A stretch of DNA of 64,000 nt from Protonemura montana. Its lineage: Eukaryota; Arthropoda; Insecta; Plecoptera; Nemouridae. The notes under the pieces were generated by a model. It was given only the letters and a program-made list of their open reading frames with translations. It had not been told where the DNA came from and made no database searches. Shown piece by piece: positions 35,200 to 47,672 of the stretch. Positions within the stretch are counted from its first letter, which is position 1. Every line of letters starts with the position of its first letter. Location of the stretch: NCBI GenBank assembly GCA_947568835.1, contig OX387607.1, positions 9,997,701 through 10,061,700 of the forward strand. Reading direction: 5' to 3'. A program made the position numbers and the translations under genes.

Positions 35200-35645
35200 G
35201 TGTTTTACAACGCCAGTTTTTGACAACGGGGCCTTCGGCACTGGTCTATTGAAGTCGGTGAATGAGTGGTTGATGATGAAACTAACATTCTGAATGCTAA
35301 ACTGATAATGAACCTAGCCTAGCCTAGAAGGGAAGGACAACACAGTTCCGGCACGTAGCCTACTCTTGTTGAAGTGCACTATGGGGACAACCGGCTTAAC
35401 GTCCCTTCCGAAGGACGGTACAACGCGAACAACAGAATACATCCACAAATCCATGCTGTCGAGAGGTTGATAAGCAAGGCAAGTGAAGTTGCTGTACTAA
35501 CTTTCATCTCTCCAAAATCTCTTCCGAACAGAACTGGACATGTGTTTGATGGTCATCCATCCAGTACCTTTACTCAGCGCAGTGTTGCTTAACTTCGGTG
35601 ATCGCATGAGAACCGGTGTTTTCAACACACCAAATCGTTCAGTGT
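35200..35645 (-). mobile_element. 5S rRNA-derived SINE, nearly full length (copy S7)
   Basis: The reverse complement has the head (AACACCGGTTCTCATGCGAT, CACCGAAGTTAAGCAACACT), the full body with GTAGGCTACGTGCCGGAAC, and the CTTCTAGGCTAGGCTAGG box. The 3' end is near 35200 and the AATC tail is degraded. Confidence 0.9.
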
Positions 35646-38600
35646 GTTTCCACCCTAAAAATTCTTCATGCATCATAGATAATTGGTACCTGTGAAATTT
35701 CAGTGATATCGATCAAATATGTTTTACTTTTCGCGAAGAATTAGATCAAAGATGCAATTTAGAAGAGAAAAATAGTAAATCTAGATTTCCCTCAATTTAC
35801 TGACCAAGGTAATAAAGTTTCCGAGCCACCAGCAACCATAACTTCTCTTCTCTCGATAAGAGAATGTACCTGGCGCCAGCTATCACCAATTAAGTGTCAA
35901 CCTGTTTAATTAATCCACTTGTTAATTTAATCAAGCGAAAATACTTATCTTTCGGCAATTGTAATAAAAAATCGATGTACTCCTATAAATCAGCCACTCA
36001 CAAAAAAAAAACCATATCAATTATTTAAATTCCAGCTGCAATCACTTAGCAAAGCAGACCACTTCGATGTTCGAGAAGGAAAATGGTAGCATTTTTAAGA
36101 TTGTCGCCGAAGCGAATTTTAATTAATCCGAGATGTGCAGAAGACACGTGTCGAGATAAGGATGTGCTGGCCGGAGCCCAAGATGTCCCGTGTGCCTCGG
36201 ATAATTGGCGACGATATCTGAAGACATGCTACTGGGCGGACAGATCTCTGCAGCATCCAGAGTCGCGCGGCCGAACGGTATGTAGCCATGGCAAGATCCC
36301 GCTGAATGATGGCACCTTTTAACGTATAAACTGCCATCGGAAATGGAGAACCGATGTTCGAATGCACCCAGCGACGAGAAATCGTGTGATATGCTAAATC
36401 TTGATCGCGACAGCTGGTGCCCGTTCGGGAATGGAGTTTGGAGATGTTGGTTTTTGGATTCTTGAGTGGATGTAAGAGATTGGGCAATAGGATCTTCATC
36501 TTAAATTGACGTTTCATAAAAGAATTGCCTTGTGAGTGCATAAAGGTATACTATATTATATAATATATTATCTGTGATAATATATTATGTAATTGATATA
36601 TAGGTACTGCATCTCGTATGACCTTCTCAAATTTGAGTGAATACCTTAATCAATTATTTGTCTTTTAAACTCTGAGAATAACGAATTGAAAAATGTGAGG
36701 TTAAATAAAAGGTTTATTGACTCATGTCTACTTTGTTTAAAGTTAAAAAAAATTGCTGGTGGTTTTTTGGGCAAATATCCAATTTGTACATTTTTTTTTC
36801 GATAAGGTTAGGTTATAAATAATATAAAAGCACGCAATAAAGAAATGCAAAACGTGCAAACGGTAATTAAAAATGAAAATTTAACATGGAAAGTAGGCGA
36901 TTTGATTTGACATTTCGAACAAAAAAAGCACAAATCAGCTTAGGTAAATGCAAACTAGGTATACAGAGCAACTTTTGTAATATGTGAATGATTTTTTTCC
37001 TAATCTTACTTCAGAGAACAGATTATCAAAGTAGATTCTTTCGTTATAGATACGTTGAGATTCACAACATGTCCACCTTAGACGCTAGACTTTATGATGC
37101 GATGTAAATTTAAATCAATTACCACCCGTCAAAGAATTCACAATGAATTTTCATTGACAAATCCCTGCTAGCCGAGCAGGTAATATGAAACTGATGTAAA
37201 ATAATCTAGAACACCGCGATTAACCTTCCATAGCATGGACCCACCTTAGCCTAATGATAAAAGTAAAATCTTTAAACATGGGAGTAAACGTTAGTTAAAA
37301 AAAAAAAAAGGAAATAGGCACCTCACATGCTAAACGTTATAACGCCCTATCGAAGAATTTTAATACTCAACACCACAGATCTATAATTCAGTACAGAAAC
37401 CACACTCTCATCGATCGGTAAAATAAACACCAAGAATTCAAGAAAACAAAATCTTTTCACTTGGCATTTGTTAAATACCAACATGGTCACACATCCAACA
37501 ACGCTAATGACATATAACACCATCCCAGAAACAACCCATTACGACCATTTCCCGCGCGAGACCATATAATTGGGTGGGCCTTGATTAAATATTCAAAGAC
37601 ACCACCTTATTTAACGAGAATATAATTTAAGCCATTAAAATTATAATTATATATCCATTCGGCATAACAACCCTGGGGCAAAGAGAAACAATTTCACTAA
37701 TTATTCTCGGATTCAACTTCACGAAGAGTCACGTACCAATACACACAATAAGGTCCCCTTGTCTTCCTTTAATATGTAGTCAAGAAGGGCGGATTGAGGG
37801 GGCAGAACGAATGTCCGGCCATCTCAGGTCGGTAGGTCGATGGGTCAGACCCACCGCCTGGGTATTGCCTGCGGGTGCCCTGGGCCATTGGGCGGTACTC
37901 CCAAGAAGACAAGAGATATACGACCCATGCTATCGTCCTAAGTAGCGTCGCACCTGACCCAAGGGAGGAGTCCCCTCTATGTCGACCGGATAAAAAACAT
38001 ATCTGCCATAAAATTGTAACTCAAACTGAGTGGAGACCGTTTATTTCGGAGACGTGAGACCGCGCTGAGACGAAGGTTCAAGTCGAAAGACAATGCCGCA
38101 TTATAAGATGAAGACATTACGGTCGTTGTAACTATTCTTAATTTGGACAATTTTAACATTAAATGAATAATGATCGGTGGGCAACGCGAATCAATGCGAG
38201 GATGATACCCGGCTATTTGAGAAACGCCTTTTCGGTGTATAGCTACATATAAAAATGAGCAACGCTGAGATTTACATTTAAAATTAAGTTGTTTTCGTGT
38301 TGAACTAAAATCTAAAAAGTAGCTTTTCAACGTGCAGCGAATTGACACATCAACAATCAACACTATCGCCTTGGCAACTAGATGACAAGCTCTTTTAACA
38401 GGTTGTCCTGTCGTTATCTCTAAGATGGCCGGCGATACGAATCGTTACTTTAACGGAAGATTTACACGCGTTTCTAACGAATCTTGTGGACCATATTTTA
38501 AGGGGCACACCTTTTCCACTGTAGTCAAGGTCCTGACAGGAGATGTCTTGGATTGTTGTTTTTCTATAGGCATTGTCATCGCAAGGGTGATTCAAAGATT

Positions 38601-39097
38601 ACTAAATTGCGGGGTGTTTATATGGACATTTCCTTAAACTCTGCTTAACGACTGGCAAGTATAATGGGCATGAAATAAGTGAAAATGATTCCAGACGTAT
38701 TATTAAACTGATTTCCTATCAAAATATGCAACAGCGAAATGAGCCGGGTACAAAGGCTAGCGCTTGCAGAATGATTAAACCTATCTATGGGAATATTGTC
38801 TCGTTGCATATTAAAATCACATTTGCATCGTGAATGTGTTAAATAGTATGCATTTATGGTGGTATAAGTATCGGAATAATTTAATGTACTTGTTTGGTAT
38901 AATGTGATACATGCATTGTATGGATAATGGTTTACCATGTTACTAAGTACACTGTCGGCTTGCATAATCGCTTTTCAAGATTGAATCCTTGAGTTAAATG
39001 CCGTGCAAATATTAATTTTGGTGCGTGGTTTGTCTTCGCTGTCAAAGTTAAATGACATTTTTAAACATCTTTTGAAGTACAAAGTAATTAATCTACA
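35646..39097. other. 3.4 kb without a supported gene
   Basis: The overlapping frames at 36083-36541 on both strands lie in one GC-richer patch and lack splice support. A perfect 13-bp stem with a 3-nt loop made only of AT-rich sequence sits at 36560-36588. A GC-rich patch with short hairpins lies at 37800-37980. Confidence 0.35.
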
Positions 39098-39255
39098 AGG
39101 TTTTTTTTTTGTTTCTATATGGTTTCATCGTAGGAGCTCAAACCAGCAAGCAATTCATGTTCGGGAAGCGAGGCTGAAAAAATGCGCGACTGAACTGGGA
39201 TGCAAACCCGGGACCTTCTAATTGCCGGCTGACTCTACCGAACCCGCTCTAGACT
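39098..39255 (-). mobile_element. tRNA-derived SINE
   Basis: The minus strand reads GAGCGGGTTCGGTAGAGTCA (A-box region), then AAGGTCCCGGGTTTGCATCC (B box GGTTTGCATCC), a short unrelated body with CCTCGCTTCCCGAACATGAA, and an A-rich end AAACAAAAAAAAAACC. Two pol III boxes at tRNA spacing plus an A tail define a tRNA-type SINE. Only one copy is visible in the window. Confidence 0.6.
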
Positions 39256-39452
39256 ATTAATCTATTCCCTTTTTTTGTTTTGTGGCAGGTTTCACCTTCC
39301 TGCTTTGAAGTATATCTCTACATTATCATGTCATTTTTTTCAACATGCATGCCCATAAAATAGATATTCTGAGCTAATCCAACGATGCACAATTTAATTT
39401 ATCTCTACGTTCATTATCCCTCTGCAAAAATTAGCACCTAAAGCCTGTTTAA

Positions 39453-40283
39453 AAAACAAATCTCCAGTCAAAGCATAAGTCCAAGTCCAAGCAAAGACCT
39501 CTTCTCGCAAGTCCCGTAATTCGTCTGCGTAACAGTAATTTGCGTGAAAGCTCAGAAACTAAGTTCCTCGGCTTAATTATCAGCAATACACTTGACTGGC
39601 AACCTCATATCACACACATAGCGAAAAAACTGGCTCCAATCGTATTCTTACTTCGAAATCTCAGGTCTGAAGCTAGTCTAAACACCCTCAAGCTAGCCTA
39701 CTTTGCCCTCTTCGAGTCGCATCTCACCTACGGGATCTGCTTCTGGGGTAGTTCACCGCACATCAAAAGACTACTCACAATTCAGAAACGAGCACTGCGA
39801 GCAATGGTAGGGGCGACGAGAAAAAGTAGCTGCAAACCACTGTTCAAGAGCTTGGGAATACTTACGGTCCCTGGACTTTACCTGTACAATACCATCAAAC
39901 TAACGCAATTGAACTTGAAAGAACGCACCATCAACAGTGACATACACGGCTACAATACTCGACAAAAAGAAGATATCACCTTAGAGGCGCACAACCTAGC
40001 ACTCTTCACCAAAAATCCTAAATACATTGGTGCCAAATTTTACAACAGGTTGCCTAAACAAATAAAAAACGCTCGAGGCACTTCAGCATTTCAAAAGGAA
40101 CTGAAATTTTACCTTCAAGACAAATGTTTATATTCAACTGTAGATTTTTTGACAACCTGAGAAGTAAGAAATTCCAGAACTCACTGTATTATATATTTTG
40201 TATTTATTTTAACTGACCTATTCGCATAACAATTGTATATTGTTCTACTTGAATAAATGATTTAAATAAAAAAAAAAAAAAAA
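39453..40283 (+). pseudogene. 5'-truncated non-LTR retrotransposon (jockey-like), C-terminal reverse transcriptase region
   Basis: An open frame runs from 39453 to the stop at 40158-40160. It shows motifs typical of the region just C-terminal to the catalytic core in jockey-superfamily LINE reverse transcriptases: ETKFLGLIIS near the start, WQPHITHIAKKLAPIVFLLR, the block YFALFESHLTYGICFWGSS, then IQKRALRAMVG, HGYNTRQKED and KFYNRLPKQIKN. The catalytic YxDD box, RNase H-like parts, ORF1 and endonuclease are absent. A 3' UTR of about 107 bp with AATAAA-like sequence leads to an A16 tail at 40268-40283. This is a classic 5'-truncated, target-primed insertion. The frame is intact, so the insertion may be fairly recent, but it cannot move by itself. 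Clade assignment within jockey relatives is from memory of the motif pattern. Confidence 0.85.
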
Positions 40284-43030
40284 TGACCCACAATCTTCGG
40301 TGGTCAACCACATCAACTCACACCTCGCGAATACGACGGGCAAATTACTAAAGCATTAAACCATAAAAGCCATTCCAGCAAAACACATCAAGTTACAATC
40401 GTTTATAGTCTGGCTTCGAACTAACAAAATCCTTTTGTACCTTCGGCGTCCAGTTCCCCGAATCTAGCCAATGCTCGTTTCAACACTGAATATCCGTCTT
40501 ATAAAAGCTGTACACTGCAGACAATTAGACAAAAGAGATGGCTTTTAGACGGACCTTGTTCAACACAATTTCAACATTTCAGAAACCCTCCATTAGCACA
40601 ACTCTAAACAGTTAATCATTTTTTCTCATCTCATATTTCAATATCTGCCTACGTTAAAAAATAGCAGACATGTCATATCCATATTGCATTCACAGATATA
40701 TTAAAACTATGTATATATGCTTTCGCAAATTTGCACTCAAATGAGGTCGGAATGACACCAGCGCTGTGAAAAACGTTTAAAGGCATTGTTGTGCATAGGT
40801 CACGTATGTGTGATTTTCATCCATTATCAGCTTGTTGTCGGTGTTTTTCTCAGCGGGTGCCCCGTCCCTTCACAATTGGCGCCAGGCGGTTGGCGTTTTT
40901 ATAAAGCGTCGATAATGACATGGGACTCGCGTTCCGTGACAAGATATTTGTATGTATTATATGTATATACAATCAAGACATGTCGAACGATTGCTATGGA
41001 CGGTAATCGTCTCTTTGTCCCCATCGTCTTCAAGTTACAATCGGCGACGAAATGAATAGGCAATTGTGATGATTATGAATCAAAGGATGAATTCTACCGG
41101 CGATTGAAAACCGATGACGCTACGTGTTTTTATGTGTCAAGGAGAGAAGCGATTTTTCCGACCAGTTTAAATTGACGATTTAAAATTTATACAAGCTCAT
41201 TGCTATGACGTAAGTGAATGGTGAAAATGACGGATAGACATGAGGAAATTCAAATCAAAATAAAAAAAGTCAACTGGTTAAAATTTTAGAAGAATTATTC
41301 TAGAGCCATGCGCGTTTACACGGGTTGCCCTGAAGATTGATGCCCAAAGAATAATAATTAAATAAATTAGCCACACTCGAACTGATTTTCTAATTAATTT
41401 CAAGCTTTTCAGTAGATAATTTCTAATATAATAAGGTAGCATAATGAATAATTACTTCACAATGCGATAAGTAGTACGAATATTTCACTAAACAATTTTT
41501 TTCTCTCGACTTTACTGACGGCGACTCGCGAGAATGAGTGTTGGTTGTCAGTAGACATGAAGTAAGGAATCCATCGGCCGTGCACCGGCACTGGTTACAT
41601 GCGATAAGAATATACTTTTTAATACCCGTTTGGGAAAACCTACGCGTTGTTGTGTGTGTATGTGCCGGGCATGAGCGCTGGCGTACCGAAGAATAATCTG
41701 CCGTCAGTGCAGGCTAATTTGTCACGGGTTGGCTTGATGTTCTCATGCCCCATGGGCACGGGATATCTTTGCAGATCGAACTTGCTACCAGCTCAGTAAA
41801 CTCGCCATGGGTGTGGATCATCGACAAATCACACAGTTCAAGGAATTACACACTATTTAAACGAACCAAACTAGCCACCTTGTTCCTTTTTCTCTCTCTC
41901 GTTGTCCTTCTTAACATTTCGTGTTAGCGCGGACCAAAAAGACTTCTTAAACGTATTCCCGATATCGTTTTAACGAAAAGATCTATAGCTTACGTCAATC
42001 AAGCAAGCCACAAGCCAAGTTGTATGATCAAAATTATAAACGCCCAAAATCTTCTCGTATATAAATAGATAGGAAGCGATTTTTTGTATGTTCTATAAGA
42101 TAATATAATGACTCTAGCTGTCAATTTGTGAAGAACGAGCTAGGGCTGGTCTGATTCTAGGACGACGCCAAAAACACGGTTTGCAGAGCCATTAAAAATG
42201 TATAACAGGAAGAAAATTGTACGTCTCAAGGAGCTTCCTGAAATAAATCAGTCTCCGTGTACGTATAGCGTGTTGAATAGCGTGCATTGAAATCACCAAG
42301 CATCATTCAACTCGTGCCCGGCTACCCTGGGCAAGGACACTGTGCTCTCGATCTGCCCACACCGAACACAAATAATCACAACCTGCAGAGACCGGCAAAC
42401 ATATCAAATAAAACACACAATACCAGTCAGAAATAATTCCAGTCTAACCCGCGAGACGATACCAGCTCATGGGCTGCCTCCCAGCATTGCTACCAACTAT
42501 TTAATGAAATTTCAGCTATGATTCTATAGTAGCGGGATTTAAAAATTCTTATTATCTCTGCAGAATCATTTTTAAGATTGTTATTATTCATAAAACAATT
42601 ATTGTAAAAGCTCGAAAGGCAAAACATATCAGTACAAGAACACGGAGATGATTTTTTTTTAATATATAGTTGGCTCTGATGCCACCTCAAAACGATCAGT
42701 AGCGCCTCTGCCGGAAAAGTATGTTCTCTCATTGTACACACCCAAGAAATAATATCTTCATTACACAACTCACAAGCAATCAACTTCTTAACATAGATTG
42801 GTTAACCTTTATAATTTAACCAGCAAACTCCGAACCATCCATCTTCGCATATAGCACAAATCCAATTTAATTACCTATTAGATGCAGTATAAAAATCGCT
42901 TCTTTTTGCATTGTTTCTGTCTTCGCGCCTACGATGCCGCGCGTCTTATAAACGAATTAATAGTTGCGTGTCGGGTATCTCAGAGTGCACGTGACTGGCG
43001 TGATCTTTGACCGTGGCGGCGGCGGCTTAC
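40284..43030. other. 2.7 kb without a supported gene
   Basis: The minus frame at 42490-42783 and the plus frame at 40786-41055 lack splice or homology support. A TTGATGCCCAAA fragment at about 41337-41348 resembles the edge of the tRNA-like foldback element. Confidence 0.35.
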
Positions 43031-43139
43031 CTTTAACAGTGTGAACAGTGTACGCACAATAAAGATGATTACTGATACACAATATGATGCACACACCTCG
43101 TCGCCAAGCAACCATCGAAGTACAGCCGATTCGATGCAT
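43031..43139 (-). CDS. Candidate first coding exon
   Basis: ATG at 43139 on the minus strand opens MHRIGCTSMVAWRRGVCIIL and continues CISNHLYCAYTVHTVK to a strong donor (AAAG|GTAAGC) at 43031. Residues 8-22 are moderately hydrophobic, so a signal or anchor sequence is conceivable. No partner exon was found, and the start is only assumed. Confidence 0.2.
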
Positions 43140-44051
43140 AAATAAGCGGCTCGTCGTAAGGAAATCGCTGCGAAACTAGTTGCACTGCTTCATGTACGAT
43201 GGTCAGCACGTAATGAGATGTAATTTGGTGTGGCTATAAGTAATTCACGTGCAGTGCGTTTCAAAAAGCGAGATAAAAGGGGCGGAATCGCGAGGATTCG
43301 GAGACGTGTGTTCTTGCGATAATTAGCCAAATGTATTTTAGCAAGTAACTTTACGACCTGTTTTTTTTTTTTCATTGATTGCGCTGAAGGAATTTCTTCT
43401 GGATATCCCGATGTCGTGACGACTGCGTTACCGAGATATTTCAATTGAAATGACAACGCGGTATTTGTGTGTGAGGGACATGAATATGATATCAACTGGC
43501 TAATTAGTTATATTGGCTCAGTTATTGTACTACTCGGTAAAGGTGTCAGTCACCGTGGCGTTCATAAAAGAATCTTGGCTGCACTGTCTGGAGACGAGAA
43601 CCCTTTGTTTTTTCGACTTGCAAAGATATGAAACAAAAATGAAAAGTACCAAACACCTTTTGAAATGTCCACAAAGAGATCGAGCGTGTAGCCGGTTGAA
43701 AGGAATTGTATTAAACAGGTGTGTGTCTCAATAGTAGGTGCTCTTATTATTGTACACGTTTAAGCGGGTCTTTAGAGTTGTTCTGGAGAGGTGAACGGAC
43801 AAGAGATCTGATGATAATGCAAATAGATTATTGTTAAGAGAAAAAGTGTCGATGGGGACGACCTTCGTGCTGTGTCGTCGCTTAAATAAATCTCGGTTTG
43901 CTTTAAAAAAGGTGCGCTTAACTTTGTAAAGGCGATTTTCCAGGCGTGGAAAATGAAGCTAAGAATTTGGAAAATGGGTATTTGCATAAAAATATTGTGT
44001 TTTCGGTAATTTTTGGCAGTTTTAGCTTTTCATAAAGTCTCTTGCACACAG

Positions 44052-44260
44052 TTTTGTCCGACTTTGAAGCTCAAGGTCAAGCGCCTGAAGAGTGTCAGTT
44101 GGAACTTCCGCTTTGGTTCGGAGTTACGGGTGTTATCCCACTCTTGAACTACCAAATATCTCCCAGTTTTTTAATGTACAAAGCTGTACAATTGGGTAAA
44201 TATGAAGAACTAGCACCGAATATTGGATATTTGAAAACGTTCGTGAATAAAGCCTACTGA
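44052..44260 (+). CDS. Candidate terminal exon, unknown protein
   Basis: After an acceptor (CTCTTGCACACAG) a frame of 68 codons runs to TGA at 44258. It includes LSDFEAQGQAPEECQLELPL, then NYQISPSFLMYKAVQLGKYE and ends NIGYLKTFVNKAY. Composition is strongly protein-like. The block LELPLW recalls a motif of GINS subunit 3, but the following residues do not fit that family, so I do not assign it. No AATAAA is close to the stop. Confidence 0.3.
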
Positions 44261-44683
44261 TGTGGCATACGTTCTAACAGTACTACGTGTTTTTTCTTAG
44301 CTTCAACTTAATTTTGAGCATTTTTTTCTAGGGGTTGACCGTAGCGATATTTAATAACGGTCTTTAGAATAATTTCGAAAGAATCAAATTGATAGTTGTA
44401 AAAAAAAAACTAGAGCGAATTAGGAATCTCATAAAATGGCGGTTTACCTGTTTTATAGAAATAGCTCAGAGCTGAAAAATTTGCTACACAATTAATTAAT
44501 TTAACATGCTTTTATTCGCTTTTTATTGCGATACCCGAATTTCTTTGACTAATTATGCCATTTTATATTAGCAATAAATTCTTTGCCCGCGGCGATGTTC
44601 CAACGACCTAAAAATCGAGTTCACTTACGCGCACGTGATCGCGTTGATCGAGCGAGAGCTTTCCTTTTTAAAAAAGCCCAGAA

Positions 44684-44735
44684 AAAGCCATGAAAAGTCC
44701 AGGACAAGCCATGAATAGTCCAGGACAAGTCACAA
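44684..44735. repeat. Short tandem, about 21-bp unit
   Basis: AAGCCATGAAAAGTCCAGGAC occurs about two and a half times with small changes. Confidence 0.75.
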
Positions 44736-45290
44736 GCCTTGGCGTGGACACCCAGCCCTCCAAAGCTGTCCGGAACAGCGACAAATTAGAATTTCAAATG
44801 TCATCTTTATCAAAATGTAATTTAATCTCGCCACACTGGCCGAAGAATAAATCCCTTTCTCCGGACGCCTGATCTCTTTTTGAAGCATCTTAACTCTGAT
44901 TTGAGAAGCAGATTACTGTCACGAATTCAATGCGGCTTAAAAAGAGAATAACAAAGAATTTGTCGACGAAATTTGTATTTAAAAGAGTCACAATTGGAAT
45001 CGCACATTTTGATAAACTATCTCAACTTTCTGTGTCGACAATCCCTGGCTTTTCAAATATTTTGAAATGTTTATTTGTATTAAATAAGCTAGAATTAAAA
45101 GCATCTTATTCATAACTCACCGCTGCTCTTTCTGTAATAGTATTATATTTATCATGAAAAGTGGTTCCGTTATTAAACGCAGTCAGACAGGATCGTTTTA
45201 ATTTAGGCTTTATTATAATATTTCACCACATGCTGTTGCAAAATGATTCTAGTAATGAGAAGATGAAAGCATGATTAACGTTTTTCCGGC

Positions 45291-45345
45291 AGCGTAAAGC
45301 AGCGTAAAGCAGCGTAAATCAGAGTAAATCAGCGTAAAGAATCAT
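45291..45345. repeat. 10-bp tandem (AGCGTAAAGC)
   Basis: Five units of an AGCGTAAAGC or AGCGTAAATC decamer. Confidence 0.85.
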
Positions 45346-45534
45346 AGAGCATAAGACGAAATAACGGCAACAAAAAACTACAAACAAAATTAACTTTGAA
45401 GACCTCGAAATAAAAAAAGTACGCACAAAATATGTCCCGGTACGAAAAAAAAAAACCAAACCTTATGTACACAAGTTGATAAAATCGGTCTTAAGAAAAT
45501 GTATGTAACACAGGGCGTTCATATCACCAGTACA

Positions 45535-45576
45535 CATATAAAATGAAGGACATCTCAGTCCCCGGCACATTCAGCC
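45535..45576 (+). promoter_or_regulatory. Candidate TATA/initiator core promoter
   Basis: CATATAAA at 45535-45542 is followed about 34 bp later by an insect-type initiator, ATTCAGCC, at 45569-45576. Downstream is a possible leader, a GTGATT donor after ATGGACGAGCAACC..., and an acceptor CATATCAG at about 45699. The frame MALPQRRQDLGLIHKQGEWV starts in that second exon at 45716. The 173-codon frame degenerates into a T-tract-encoded Phe run, so only its first part could be coding. Confidence 0.3.
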
Positions 45577-46341
45577 AACCAGTGTCATCAATCAGATAAC
45601 AGCGCAGTTAGATCTGCTTGCTCTGGTGCACACTCGACCCATGGACGAGCAACCAACATATAAAGGTGATTAACTATTGTATATACTGCATATCAGCTAG
45701 GCTTGGGCAAACCAAATGGCATTACCACAACGAAGGCAAGACTTAGGCCTGATACACAAACAGGGAGAGTGGGTAGTTTATGTCGGGCAACGCGGGTATA
45801 TGAGTGTACAGAGAGACTCGAGAGTCACAAGTGGGCTGATCATGTACTACGCCCATAAGACCTTCGGGTTTGGATTTTGTTTCGAGACGGGTACGGTGCA
45901 CATGAAGCTAATGGCTCGTGTATGTAAGTACCAGACTGATGAATCGCGCAGCACGTCTGCTGTGTGCCAAAAGAATGGTTGGAAAAAAAAGATGACAATT
46001 AGTTCTTGTGTGTATTTGTGTGTGTGTATGGTGATTGTTGCTTCCTGTGGTTTAACCCGTTGCTTTCACTCTTTTAGAGTTGGTGCTGAGGTCGTTTTGC
46101 CATCCTACGCGTTAGGTTGTGTTACCATCGCTTTTTTTTTTTTTTTTTTTTCTTTTTGCTATTCTACGTTTCAAAATGCTATCATTTATCCTGTCGATAT
46201 GTCTGTATCGTTTACTGCTTCTTCAGTTCATATTTAAATCTTTTATGCTCATGTCGGGACGGTGAATGCTTTCTTATTTAATGATATTCTTAAATATCGA
46301 ATCAACATAGTTGCCTTCTGAATTTATTATTAACATTATTT

Positions 46342-46438
46342 TTAATTCAGAAGAGCATTCAAAATATCTTTTTGAAGAAATTCTGTAATTATTTCATCAA
46401 TTAACAATTTACGTTCATTATTATCAGCAATAATGTAC
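46342..46438 (-). CDS. Candidate terminal exon with poly(A) signal
   Basis: A strong acceptor (GTTTGTATCGGCTGTAG) opens a phase-2 exon of 31 codons plus TAA: YIIADNNERKLLIDEIITEF then LQKDILNALLN. AATAAA on the minus strand (46323-46328) lies about 14 nt after the stop. Acceptor, protein-like amphipathic sequence, stop and poly(A) signal together make this the best-supported isolated terminal exon here. The upstream exons were not located; a short exon ending at a GTATGT donor near 46552 is possible. Confidence 0.45.
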
Positions 46439-46638
46439 CTACAGCCGATACAAACAAAAACGTTCAAATCGAAAATGATATTGGTATTTAGGGATGACAA
46501 TTTCAGAATAATTTCAAAGAATATTTGAAAAAAAAAACACACTGAACATACCTTTGAATATGTCCTTTTTGGAGATGTCCTAACTTTCAAATAATTTTGA
46601 TAATTTATATAAAGAGTGCATGTAAACAGCATGATCAC

Positions 46639-47312
46639 AAATCAAAAATCAATATCATAACGCAATAGAGAAATTCACCAATGCGTCGTCAAACAACAAA
46701 CCAGCCAGCATCCCTTGTCAAACACGATTTGCAAACGCGACAAACCAACACCCAGCCAGTACATCCATCTCCCAGGACGGCGACACCAGGAAAAAAACTC
46801 TCAACCGATGTCAATCTATATCAAAATCAATGTCCCCTCGGTTCGCTTTCACACTCAAGTTACCTGCTCGATAATATCACGTCTATCATCCGGAACGCAA
46901 GAGTCCTCACCCTGATGGACGGCCTTCGATTCCCGCCGCGATCACTTATCAACCTCGCCTGACATTACCGAGTGACTCCCTGATCTTCCGCTCTCCGTTT
47001 CTCGTGTTTGACATTCAGTATCTTGTACTTTCCTCCCATCTTACCCGTCATCTCTTGTAATTAATTACGTGTAGACTAATTTTTAAACAAGCTGGCGAGC
47101 GATCTGAAAATGCGGGGGCTGGCACTAGAGTGTCTGTGCTGGAAACTATAGGACAGGTTAAGCCCATTTGGTTTCAAAATACATGCTGGCATCAATCGGG
47201 GTGTGGACGCGTATTGTAAGTGCCGGCAAACTTTTTCGACATGCTACCATTTTCTTTCTTTATCTTTTGTTTCTTTAAACTTGGTGGTTGTCTCGAATTT
47301 GAGGGGGCTTAA
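46639..47312. other. No supported gene
   Basis: The overlapping plus-strand frames at 46681-46962 have no splice support. No repeat family was seen. Confidence 0.35.
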
Positions 47313-47672
47313 AACCGAACGGTTCGGTGTGTTGGAAACACCGGTCGTCGAGATACGCTGGCTGAGGTTTCGGATGGGTGACCATCATACATAAGATCAG
47401 TTCTGTTCGGGAGAGAGAGGCTAAAAGGATGAAAATTAATTCAACAACTTCATTCGCCTTGTTTACCAACCTCTCGACAGCATGGATTTTGGAGGTATCC
47501 TGTTGTTCGCGTCGTTCAAGTTCAAGAAGGAACGTTAGCCAGAAATCCTCCTGGTACTAAGCTGGTACTCTTCATCAGAAGTAGGCTACGTGCCGACACC
47601 GGGTTTTCCCTCCTCTGTTCTACGCCACGTTAGGTTCATCACCAACTCATTCACCGACGTTAATAGACCAAG
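47313..47672 (+). mobile_element. 5S rRNA-derived SINE (copy S8)
   Basis: Head ACCGAACGGTTCGGTGTGTT and GGAAACACCGG, with a deletion across the GAAGTTAAGCAACACTGCGC box. The body continues through CTCTCGACAGCATGGATTTT, GTAGGCTACGTGCCGACACC and the TAGGTTCATC box. The 3' end is lost after AATAGACCA. Confidence 0.85.

Noticed and set aside
36083..36541. Overlapping frames on both strands (79 and 140 codons)
   Set aside because: Both strands are open in a GC-richer patch with no splice signals or recognisable protein features.
43190..43495. Minus-strand frame with FQLKYLGNAVV resembling the start of a PTB domain
   Set aside because: Only a few residues match the PTB first strand. There is no good acceptor, and a poly-A-encoded Lys run follows.
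45716..46237. 173-codon open frame as a complete protein
   Set aside because: Its second half is driven by a T tract (Phe run) and low-complexity sequence. The length is close to the longest frame expected by chance in 64 kb of AT-rich DNA. Only the promoter-like region upstream was kept, at low confidence.
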